Assembly (NCBI GenBank): GCA_002179805.1 | Contig: NAVB01000712.1 | Span: 1 to 41,230 of the forward strand | DNA: 41,230 bases | Source of the DNA: Acanthamoeba lenticulata | Lineage: Eukaryota; Discosea; Longamoebia; Acanthamoebidae | Reading direction: 5' to 3' | Shown here: piece after piece, positions 1 to 10,200 of the stretch | How the letters are laid out: every line of letters starts with the position of its first letter | Numbering within the stretch: the stretch's first letter is position 1 | The notes under the pieces: model-generated | The model's database searches: none | Told to the model about the DNA's origin: nothing | The model's input: only the letters and a program-made list of their open reading frames with translations | Position numbers and translations under genes: made by a program

Positions 1-890
1 GATATATTGGCTCGACTGCTCATGAGTGCCAACAAAACCAAAAAAAAAGGCTTTACTTCCACACGCTGGCGGTCCTGTTGAACGACACGCAGCTGAGTGT
101 GGCGGAGCGGTCTCGAGTGATCAAGCATCAGTGGATTCGACCGGCCGAGGACAGGGCCGAGCCGGCTCACATGGAGCTCTCGCTGGTCCTGCCGCCCCAC
201 TCCAAGATCGGGTACGCTCGTGGACTTGTCATGCGATACAATGCAATAATGCAGCCGGCCAGCTCATGAAATGTCTCCACATCACCCCACGCACAGGATC
301 ATGCTCCACTACGAGAAAGTGTTCCTGCACTTTGCCGAGTACCCGCCGGACCCTCACCGCGGCATGCACATCCCGGCCGCCCTCCTTGCCTACACCTTTG
401 ACCCCACACCGTACGGGCCCACCCGCCTGTGCCCTCTGGTGCCAGAGAGGTCTCGCAAAGACGCTCACACGCACACAATGCCGGTTCTGCGCAGGGACGC
501 CGAGCGGAACGTCTCGACAGGTAAACGGGCTTGGCTGCAGGGCTGGTCGTTCACCGGCACCTCTGTCGCCGATTGGCTCAGGCCGCGCGACCACGCATAC
601 CGGTACAGCGAGGTTGTCGTCGTCAATCTCCCCACTCCAGGTACCTGCAGGGAGACGTCGCTGCCTGTTGTTGTTGTCGTTGTGGAGGTCAAGCCTATGC
701 TCACCCATGTTTGGCGCACGCAGACTTCAGCATGCCCTACAACGTGATGACCCTCACGGGTGCGGTGATGGCGCTGTTGTTCGCGTCCATCTTCAAGCTT
801 CTCACGAACCCGCCCAAGTCACTCAAGCCGCCAGCCCCGTCCTGGTGGCAGTCGCTGCTGGCCAAGCTGCGGAAGCCGAAGCAGGACTGA
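1..890 (+). CDS. PIGT: GPI transamidase component PIG-T, 3' part (partial)
   Basis: C-terminal part of the PIG-T/Gpi16 subunit of the ER GPI-anchor transamidase, which attaches GPI to proteins in the ER lumen. Predicted exons are 51..211, 297..449, 582..640 and 724..890, with compatible phases; the 5' part lies outside the window. The family signature LPTPDFSMPYNV is restored exactly by splicing 640 to 724, and EYPPDPHRGMHIP matches the conserved motif upstream of it. A single hydrophobic segment near the C-terminus (about codons 12-30 of the last exon) is the expected membrane anchor, followed by a short Lys-rich cytosolic end KLRKPKQD. The reading frame also stays open through 450..581, so retention of that segment cannot be excluded, although removing it gives a better match. 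It is convergent with the next gene, with 59 nt between stop codons. Confidence 0.85.
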
Positions 891-909
891 TCGCTGTTCT
901 GGCCCCCTA

Positions 910-915
910 TTTATT
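910..915 (-). terminator. AATAAA poly(A) signal candidate of the TPR-like gene
   Basis: On the minus strand a canonical AATAAA hexamer lies about 35-40 nt past the stop codon at 950, inside the 59-nt gap to the convergent PIG-T gene. The position is typical for a eukaryotic polyadenylation signal; use is inferred only. Confidence 0.35.
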
Positions 916-949
916 CAATTTTTGTTTTTTCAGCGCTCTACAAGAGTGC

Positions 950-2379
950 TCACAAGCCCCTGGTGTGCTGCTGTGCATCGGCCATGCGACTCCTGAAGGT
1001 GATCATGGTCTCGAACTTGGTGAGCTCTTCCATGCGCTGGTTGAGCAAGTTGGCAAACTCGGCCAGTTGCTCGTTGCTCTCCAGCAGGACGGCGTGGATG
1101 ACCTTTTTGCACTCCTGGAGCAGCGACAGGCACGACTGAGGGAACGGCGCAAAGTGGCTCTCGTAGACGGCGCGCAGCCGAGCCTGGTTCATCAGCCCCT
1201 GTAGTACAGCACGTCAGCGTCAGCCGTACATGAGGGAGGGAGCGACACAAACATACCATGGTGTAGTTGTTGATGGCGCCAATAAGGGTCTGGTTCGGTA
1301 CATATCGGTTGTTGTGCTTGGCCTTTTTGTGGTGAATGATGTCTACGTAGTTTGACGCTGCAGCGCTGTAGAGTATATCGATCCTCCTTGCCTGCCCAGC
1401 GTCGCCGTCAGCCTCCAGGTTCTTGGCTCGGGCCTGCATCGCCACGGCCATGCCTAGTCGACTCACCCAGCATGTGAAATGAGAGCCACCAAGCACGACA
1501 ACCAAGCACTAGAAGGGGCTACCGAGGATAATCTTGGACGCGTGACGCGGAGCGGCCTTGCGCACATACTCCTTGTACTTTTCTATTGATCGCTGGAAGA
1601 TGGCATCAGCCTCCTTTCCCTTCTTCCGCTCGGCCTGCTCTTCGAGCGCGTTTGCCCAATTGCCGATGGCCACCAGATGCACATCCTTGTGCTCTCCTCC
1701 CTCTGTCTTGTCGGCCACCTTCTTGTACGCATCATAGGCCCTGAGCGAACAGCACGAGGCACAAGTGGCCTGTGGTTAAGCAAGCATGCCCCGTTGGGGC
1801 CCGTTTTGGTTCAACAGGGAACGCAGAACACACTTTTGGAAGTACTGGTCCTGGTCTGGCGAGGGTTTGATCATGCACGCTTGACTGACGCTGTTCAGCG
1901 CTAGAAAGTTGAGAACCTCCACGTTCTCTGGGTCAATGCTGCGGGCAGGGAGATGAGTTGAGCACTCAATTCCATCGGCAGTGCAGACCGCGCATGAGCA
2001 ACTCGTACGCCAGAGCCTTCTCAAAGACGATAGAAGACTGGTAGAGAAAGAGGAAGCGGTTCTGTAGGTTGCCCTCTGCCGACTTGCTAAGCTGCCGCAG
2101 CAACACTGCTTCTTTGTCGTAGGCTCGCACCAGCAGCGTCTTGACTTTGTTCTTTGCTTCCTTCTCTTCCTCGCTTGCTGGCGCGGTTGAAACCTCCGCG
2201 AGCAACGGTTCCAGCAGCTGCTGGGCAGCCTGGAGGGTCTTTTGAGCCTGCACAGCCGACACGACCACTGGCCCGATGCTTGGCTCACCACCAAGCATCA
2301 CATCGTACGAGTGCAGCAGCTTCTCGACCTCAGCCGTCGCCGCTTCCCACTTGCCCTTGCTTCCATCTTGACCCTCCAT
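950..2379 (-). CDS. TPR-like helical repeat protein, function unknown
   Basis: Five predicted exons, complement(950..1198, 1257..1453, 1523..1740, 1834..1938, 2009..2379), give 379 aa; all junction phases agree. The start is the first ATG of the open frame (MEGQDGSKGKW). Splicing 2009 to 1938 creates a clean tetratricopeptide-type helix pair (FEKALAIDPENVEVLNFLAL), and 1834 to 1740 continues it (YFQKAYDAYKKVADKTEG). A third TPR-like stretch follows (GNWANALEEQA...AIFQRSIEKYKEYV). The last about 80 residues are predicted helical without a recognised motif. There is no signal peptide or membrane segment, so a soluble scaffold or adaptor is likely. I do not recognise an ortholog. It lies head to tail 124 nt downstream of the SMP-domain gene and convergent with PIG-T. 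Confidence 0.75.
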
Positions 2380-2503
2380 CTTTTTGGTGGCGATTTCTCT
2401 GATTTTCTTTTAGCAAAAAAGTCGGTTTAAAAAATGATGACGTCAGCAGCGTCCTTGGCTGCTCTGTACAGAGAGACTGAGAGCGCACATGGGCGCGAGA
2501 CGA

Positions 2504-5500
2504 TCACAGCTCCTGGCCGCTGTCGCCGCCTCCACCACCAGCGCCGCCACCGGCACCGTGGGTCGTGTTCCAGTCGTGGATCGCGTTCTGGGCGCGCGTC
2601 TTGGCCGCCTTGAACTTCTCCACCAGATGGTGCTGCTTCTCCACCTATTTTTGAAGCACAATAAACCCCAGTGCGGGTTGGTGAGCTCATCGAAGAAGTC
2701 GGCCTGGAAGACCGATCGAGTGGTAGTGAGACATACCTTGTTGAAGATATCCTCCATGTCCAAGTTGAAGAGTCCCTTCTTGGCGCCCGGCTTGGCAGCC
2801 GACGAAGACGACGAAGAAGAAGATGAAGAGGATGAAGAAGTCGTGGAAAAGGAGAAAAGGTTGTCGGTCGTGTTGGCGGCCGAGGAAGGTGTAGGGACCG
2901 AGGCTCGCGGCGGCGATGCCGGGAGCGCCGGAGTGGCGAGGCCCAGGAAGGAAGCCACCGGCGAGGCAGACGAAGAAGTGCGTGGTGACGATGTTGAGCT
3001 TGACGCAGGCGCGGCGGACGGGAAAGAGAAGTCAAAGTCCTCGAACATGTGCGATGTCGTCCGAGGCTTGCCCGACCCTCCCGCGGGGGTCGGCGTTGGC
3101 GCTGATATGGGCTTTGTCGGGCCGCTGCCGCTGGTCGCGGTGCTCGTCTGCTGTTCGTGCGTTCGCGGCGGGAGTGCGGGCGCCGACGCGGGAGTCGGAA
3201 CAGGTGTAGGCGCCAAGGACGGGGTCACGTTGAGGCTGCCGCTGCGCCGTCGGTGCGGGGCGTCAGGAAGCAGCGGTGCCGACGCCATGGCACCGTCGAA
3301 GGTGGACTGCCGGCGGGGCGGCTCGTCCTCGGAGTCGTCGCTGGTGGTTCCGAAAATCTCATCAAAAAGCGGGTTGTTGAGGGTCGAGCTTAGCGGGTCG
3401 GTAAAGGCCTCGAGCCTCGTCACCTGCAGACCTCCACTGCGCAGCTCACGCTCCTTCGCTTGCTTCTCGGCTTCCTCGGCAGCCTTTCGCTCCTTTTCAT
3501 TCCTCTCCCTCTCCCTCTCCTCCTGCTCCTCCTTCCGCTTCTTCTCGATCTGCTCCTGCTCCTCTGCCAGTCGCCTCTGCTTTTCCCGCTCCCGCTCTTC
3601 TTCTTCGCGCTCCTTCCTTTCCTTCTCCTCGCGCTCGCGCTTTTCGCGAGCCTCATCGTCCCTCTTCTTCCTCTGCTCGGCCTCTTCCCTCTCGCGCTCC
3701 TGGCGCACCTCGGACTCGTCGTCCATCGTGACGGTTTCACGGCGGCTCGAGTCGGGCTTCTCGAGAGGAGTGAACTGCTCGATTTCACGCGCGTCATCAC
3801 TGTTCTGACGCTCGCTAAGGCTTGTGCTAACGACGGGCGTGCTGCTGAGTGGCTCGACGACGGACGTTTCGACCCTGTCCTTGTCGTTGGTCGCTTCGCG
3901 GTCTCGCCGTTCTTGACCCTCGCGCTCCTTGCGCTCCTTCTCCTCCTTCATGAAGCGTTCCTTTTCAGCTCGCTCGCGCTCCTCCTGCTCCTGCCTACTT
4001 CGCTCCTCCTTGGCCTTTCGCTCGCGCTCCTCTTTTTCTTTGTCCTCTTTGGCCTTTCGTTCGCGCTCCTCATCGAGCTGCCGTGCCTGCTGCTTGCCCC
4101 GACCCTCGCCGTCGCTGCCGTCGCTTCCATCGCTATCGTCCCGGTCGCGCAGGGCGAGGAGCGAATTCTGGTACCACTCGTCGGTGCTGTTCCACTGGCC
4201 GCGCGGCGGCACAGACGGCACCTGGAGGCTGGTGAGGCTAGCATTGGCTCCAGTGGTGCCAGCGAGGGCCATCAGCGGCTTGTAACCGGACGCGTCGGAC
4301 TCCAGCAGAGGTGACTCGGGAGGCTGCACGATCTTCGACGGGGCACTGTGCGTTCGGGCGGGCACCGGCGGTGGCCCCAGTGCACCTGAAGGCTGAGAGT
4401 GATCATTTCGCACTCTTTCGGCCGGCGACGCGCGTGTTTTAACGGTGATGGTAGGCTGAGCCTTCGCGCCGGCGGCTGAAGCTGTGGAACTGCCGACGCT
4501 CCCAGTCAAGGCATGGCCGCCAGGCAGAACGGCCACCGAGTGGCGCTTCGTTGTTACCGCGGATGACGAAACGGATAGCGGGGCCGTTGAGGAGGAAGAG
4601 AAGGAGGACGCTCGGTCCGATTGGCGCGACTGCGCCGGCGACGATGAAGCAGCAGACTGGCTCAGCTGCGTCGAAGTAATGCCGGCACCAGCCTTGGAGG
4701 AGAGCAGAGCCGACGGGTGAGCTGAGTCCCTCTCGCTGGCGCTCGAGTCGGCAGCAACTGCAGCAGTCTCCTGACGGTGGGCAAGACCAAGCGTGAGGAA
4801 CCAAATGTTAATGCACCGGAGGAAAAGGGCCAGTACCGGGACTTTCTTTGCTGGGATGTGGGGGAGTGGCCAGTCGTCCATCGCAGGCAGCACTAGCTTC
4901 TTGATGAGCTGCTGCTTGATCTTATTGATTACGATGTTGGCAAGCGACGGGATGTTCACCAGCGACAGGTTTTTGCCTGACCAGGGTAAACGCAACGAAA
5001 AGACAACCAAGTCAACCAAGCCATATCACAATCTGGTTAAATCTGAAGCTACGTACCAACTTCGATCTTGATGTCCATGTCCACCCGCGGCTCGCCGTAG
5101 AACCCGATCCACGCCCGTTTGGCCGGAGGCGGGGCGACTTGGATGTGGCCCTGCAGGCACGCCAAGCGTTACCATTTTGGCCATACATGCGAAGTGATAG
5201 TGAAGGTAAGGCGCAGTACCCTGCCAGCAAAGGTCTTGACCACCACTGATGCGCGAATGGGCACCTCGACGCTGACGTTGCCAATGGGGAGGTCAATGCG
5301 GAGATTGATATCAATCATCAAGTTGAATCCTCCATGATAGTAGACGTCACCATCGAATGCCTAAAAGCAGTGACAGCGTGAGTCCATGGCAAGGTCTTCT
5401 GACGTTCTCAAAAACTACAGTTAAGTCATACCAAAGCGCCCTGAGGAGTAACGGAGATGATCTTGATGTTGCTGAAGAGGGGCAAGTTAGGTCCGAAGCC

Positions 5501-6728
5501 CACATCGGTGACAGAAATTGATTCCTGTGCAGAGAACGAGTGAGCCCGACCAAGTGTAAAAGCAAGGCGTGTGGAGCAAAAGCGGATTTGTCAAGCACGC
5601 ACCACAAACTTCGGCCTCTTGAGCTTAGCAATCTTCTTCTGCAGCTTCTCGGTGATGAGGTGGAGGAAAACCGGGTGGCTATGAATGCTCCAGAATACGC
5701 GACCCAAGAGCGCGTTGGCCCAGTCGGCGTTCACCTTGTCAAGAGAAAGTGAGTCGAAGACCTCGGTTTGGGTGCGCCCAAACAAAAAGTAGAGATACGC
5801 ACCTCTGCGGAATTGTTTGCAACTGCAGTCAAGTGGGCAAAGTAGCGCTGCTGAGCCTGCATCATCTCCACTTGCTTGACCTCCCGCTAGGAGACAAAGG
5901 AAACATTAACTCGCGAAGACCATCGAAAAAACAGGGAGGAGCAATGAGTACCGTGATGGTAAGCGACGTGGCTGACTTCAGCGCGTAGTACCATTGCTCG
6001 AGATCCTTGCCGTTACTGAAGTCAACCGCAATAAAGTGGTGAGATGAAAAGAAAGCGCCAGGCAAGATAGAGACTGTGTGCGTACAAGAACTTAATGTAG
6101 CAGGTATCAGCAGTGCTCTTGCTTGCTGTGCTGCCACTCGGAGCGGCAGCATCAGGGAAGAGGCTACCCCCGGGCGAAACGATCTTGATGTAGTTCTTCT
6201 TGTTGAACTTGGCCTTGCCCTCTTGTCGTACCAACTCAACAGCACAGTTGTCCAGTCGAGCGATATTGCACGCGTCCCTCTGCACAAAGCAAATTAAAGG
6301 ACAATCCCAATGGGAGACGCGATGCAACAACGAGGAGTACCTTTTCGTCAAGGAAGTGGAAGAACATATTTGCTTTGAGCACGATCGATGTCTGTTGCAT
6401 ACGCTTGGCTGCGTCCTTGGGCCAGGGGGCAGGAGAAAACGAAAATCTCACTTTGGTTTTGAGCTCAGGTATCAAGAGCTGAACTGCCCGTTGCTGGAAG
6501 AACGATCACAGGGCAAGGTCAATCAACGAGACATGCGTTTACACCGCAAAAGACTAAGAAGGTTTCTTCTACCGATTCTTCAGGTGACACCGCCTTCGCA
6601 AGTTTCTGCCGCTGTGAATCGGTCTTCTTCTCGACTACAATGAGCACATAGTAGATAGAGTAGGCAGCAGCCAACAACGCCACCACGGCGCCGAGCAGAA
6701 AAGTGAAGATGAAGGCGAAGAAACCCAT
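2504..6728 (-). CDS. TEX2/Nvj2-like PH-SMP lipid-transfer protein with long charged tail
   Basis: Eleven predicted exons, complement(2504..2644, 2737..4976, 5057..5150, 5220..5360, 5432..5524, 5603..5734, 5803..5886, 5952..6015, 6086..6279, 6341..6478, 6573..6728), give 1158 aa. Residues 3-32 form one N-terminal membrane segment. About 53-184 resemble a PH domain (ends NGKDLEQWYYALKSA). About 213-405 match an SMP lipid-binding domain, starting NADWANALLGRVFW and ending LVLPAMDDWPLPHIP. Proteins of this layout (TEX2, yeast Nvj2) sit in the ER and move lipids at membrane contact sites. The remaining about 750 residues are low-complexity: Ser/Pro-rich, then a Glu/Arg/Lys-rich coiled coil, then acidic-aromatic motifs (FEDFDFSF, DEIFG) and a Ser run. 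An in-frame 72-nt segment at 4771..4842 may be a further intron (1134 aa). The start at 6728 was chosen because the membrane segment follows it directly; an in-frame ATG lies upstream at 6776. Confidence 0.8.
2800..2850 (-). repeat. Serine-coding trinucleotide tract
   Basis: An imperfect run of TCT/TCG/TCA codons in the last part of the large exon of the SMP-domain gene encodes a poly-Ser stretch. It is a simple-sequence tract likely to vary in length between strains. Confidence 0.7.
3440..4090 (-). repeat. Glu/Arg/Lys-rich coiled-coil coding tract
   Basis: Purine-rich on the coding strand, this region encodes repeated EERERK/KEEKERKE-type units interrupted near 3730-3900 by a Ser/Thr-rich spacer. 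It is a predicted long charged helix or coiled coil within the TEX2-like protein. The opposite strand carries long open frames rich in Leu, Ser and Phe that are only shadows of this tract. Confidence 0.75.
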
Positions 6729-7257
6729 TGAGGGTGAGCAGAGAAGAAACCACGAGCGGGCTATGTGGGGTGGCAAAGGTGTTTGTGCTTGCCACCAAGG
6801 GTTTGAATGATGGATGGAATTGATTTCTTCGTGTTACTTGTCGCAAAGAAGTCTGGCTGCGGTTTTTGCTGGGCTTCTTGGCATAGCTCGGAATTTCCCA
6901 TCAGTTTTTCATCAAACAACGCTTGTGAAAAAGGCACTGAGCTCGTGCGCTGGCTTTGAGGTTGGAGTGCATTCTGCTTTATGAGCTTGAGGCCTTGCCC
7001 AGATGTGTACCAAGGATGCAACCTTGAGAGCTTAAGATTCTTATTATTACCCTGATAATTATTTTCATAATTTCATTTTAACCGTAAGCCAGACTTGGCC
7101 AGTGCTTGATACGTCGACGTCTACGCAGTAAGCGCATCACTTCCTTTTATGGGATGTGCCGTGGTGGGTCTCGGCACGAGACCAACAAACTCACTCGGCA
7201 ACATTTGAAGAAGAACAGGGTAGACCAGGGGCACAACAGTGACCCACCAAAAAAACC
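6729..7257. promoter_or_regulatory. Divergent intergenic region between the SMP-domain gene and Furry
   Basis: A 529-nt gap separates two divergently oriented starts and so must hold both promoters and 5' leaders. The segment about 7030-7085 is strikingly AT-rich (runs of A/T with several TAAT/ATTAT words) in an otherwise GC-rich neighbourhood. I see no convincing gene; the short frames on the minus strand here lack coding character. Confidence 0.45.
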
Positions 7258-10200
7258 ATGGAGGGCACCATAAGGGAAGCCGAGGTGATCAAGCCCCCTC
7301 AGCTGGTTGCAGCTGAGTTCACGAGAGCTGCTGATCAGCTGTTCAAGTCGATCGTACATTGCCACTCCTTTTAGATACCGCATGTTGAGCACCTGCTAAT
7401 TGAAAGATTGGAACAACAGAAGGAAAACAAGGATTTACCCCACTATCTCCACCGTGAAGACATCAACTTGCCTGAAGATGATCACTGGAGAGCACTATTT
7501 CAAACTTTCAACGCTGTCTCGTCAGAAAGGATATTCCTGCTGACAATCGCCGACGCCATCTTGGACTGGCGGCGACAGGAGAAGCAAACCAAAGAGGACA
7601 CTGACTTAGAGCAAGCGGTAAGCAGAAGAGCCTTGTTCTGTGGCTGATCCTTTCTGATGATTTCTTTTCTTCTTCTGCACAGCTGTTGAGAGAGTACATC
7701 TTCTTTCACTCTGTTAACGAGCTCTGCCTCGAAAAGTTCGCACCGGAGGACGTGCAAGTGTCTGCACTATTTGCCATCTGTTGGGAGCACTATGAGCTCA
7801 AAGTGCCTGAAGCCAACGACGCCAAGTTGACCTCGTTCTTGTTTTATGAGAACAGGCAGACTGTGACCGAGATCTGCAACAACGTGCTTGCGCGCATCTA
7901 CCCTCTCCGGTACTTGCCCTTCGCCTTGTGTGTGGTTGGATAAATGCTCGTGGGTAACCATTCCTTTCTCTCCACCCAAGGTTCCTTTCTCGCCCAGAGG
8001 AGCTCGACAAGCTCTTTCACTTGGTCATGCTGAAGAACAAGAAGAAGCTGGACAAGAAGAAAGAAGACGCTCTGATGTACTTCCTCATGCCTCTTATCCA
8101 CAATAACCACAACCTCATCGACAAGAAGGGTTGGTCCGAGTTCCGAGAGAGCCTCGAGTCTACCTTCCTCCCTGTTGTTGGCTCGTGGAAAGACAAAAAG
8201 GGCGAAAAAAGGTAAGAAGATAATCTTCTCTAAAATCAGCTCAATGGACAGCACCAGCCGCAAATCGACAGGCAATTAATCTGATTCTGATCTGATTTTT
8301 CTTCTCTTTCATTTCAGCCCAATCAAATATGTGATCAAGACCGTAATTCGGTGCATGCAACACATGCAAGAACTATCGAGCCGATGGAACACCTGGCTTA
8401 TAGATGCTAAGAAGCGAGTCGAACCACTGGAAGCGTTGTGGCTGCTGACGAAGGTCCACATCAACTTCTTCACCACTACCGCGAGCGAGTTCGGCAAGGA
8501 GAAAATGGCCAAAATGCTGGGCAACCTCAAGCCGTCAACCAACAAGCAACAGGCCTGTCTCCTTTACATCATCACCGAAATCGCCATTCGCGCCAAGGAG
8601 CAGACCCTGTCAGTCAAGTGGGCGCTCGATCTCATTCACCTGTTCATCGACAGCAAAGTGCCAAAGTGCGTACCGCCGATGAGTCTTGTTCATGCGAGAA
8701 GCGCACACTGACGCGGCACACCACACAGGCTGATCGAAACGGGCATGCTGGCGGCTCGCACGCTGGTGACGAGCAAGTTGATCACGCTTCTGCCACAGGA
8801 TCTTAACGCCATCCGGAAGAAGCTGCTGCACCTCCTGACCAACTCCAAGGAAGTCACAGGTATCATCCACTGCCCAGGCGCTGTGCTGATCATACACTAA
8901 CTGTGCTCCATGATCATGGCTACTTGCAGGCAATCCGCCCTTACTGGCTACTTGCATATTGCTTGTGCCTGATGTGCTGCTCCCTAGCGATGATGAGGCC
9001 ATGGCGCGAAGCTTTACACTTGCCCTGTCTGATCACTTTGTCAACTCAGCTGATCAAGGTGACCCTTTCTCCCCCAATAACTTATTCTATTCACTCATGA
9101 ATGGTCTTCTCCTTCTCACACAATGGTATGATTGTCGTCGAGCAGGAGTTTCATTCCGAGCAGGCGAGATGCTATGCAAGATCCTTGCTGCACATCCGAC
9201 CCTGCGTCCGATGATTGTCGCCCAGGTGAGCGAGTTCACAGCCAGCATGTGGCTCCAAAATGAGATGGACATTCAGGATTCCAAGCTGGGTGGCTCATTG
9301 GACAAGGTTCCACCCTGCTTCTGCCCTCCCACGCAAAAATAGACCCTGATCCAGTTTATTCAACCATGCAACACAGCTGAGCCTGCTCTTGAAGAAGTGG
9401 GACGCCACTGAGCTCGATGGGCGAGATCCCAAGGGTCCAGAGATGTGGATCAGCTTTGTTGAAGCCTTGGCTCTCATCTTCGCTCTCTGCTCTCCTTCGT
9501 CTTCTATCAGGTAATAATGCCTTGTCTTACGTACTGATCAGGTTTAGAAAAATAACAACATTCTTCTTCACCTTCAGGTCACGAGCGCTGACTATCCTCG
9601 AACTGGCCTACCGACTGTCGCCACGCTTCTACGGGCGCACGGGCAAGGACAAGGAGAGGAGAAAGAGAGTAATCGAAGTGTTCTTCCAGGAATACCACCG
9701 GCATGGAGCCCTTGGCCCGACCGCCCACACTGCGCCGCCAACGTCGGCCATGCTCGAGATGTGGCTCAACGAAATGTGCAAGGAGGTGGAACACGCCAAG
9801 TACAACAACTGGACCGATCTTATCACGGTGGTGCTCAAGAACTGCCAGCACCCGCTCTTTGTCTCCTGGAACCTGGTGGCGCTCAAGATTGAGAAGAGCC
9901 TGGCGACCAAGACAAGCCCCGAGCACTCGATCAAGGAGAACATGTGGTGGAGGAGCCTCATCGTGTTCTCCTGTGCCAGCGCCGGTGCGAGACCTTGAGC
10001 TTTTCCATTAAGCGAGCATAATCACTAATCTTTCTGATGTTGACCACAACACACATGCACGTAGACGCGGAGGCGACCCAGACCAAGAACAACTTCCTCA
10101 ACACGGTGGCCGAGAACAAGCAGATGTCCCTGACCGCCCTGTTCGATCTTATCCTCAAGTCCAAGGGCACTCAGTTCCCCCGCGACGTCGTCGTTGCTGT

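Noticed and set aside
2489..3808. 439-codon plus-strand frame opposite the SMP protein tail
   Set aside because: It is a mirror of the Glu/Arg/Ser coding repeats (runs of Ser/Phe/Arg) with no independent evidence.
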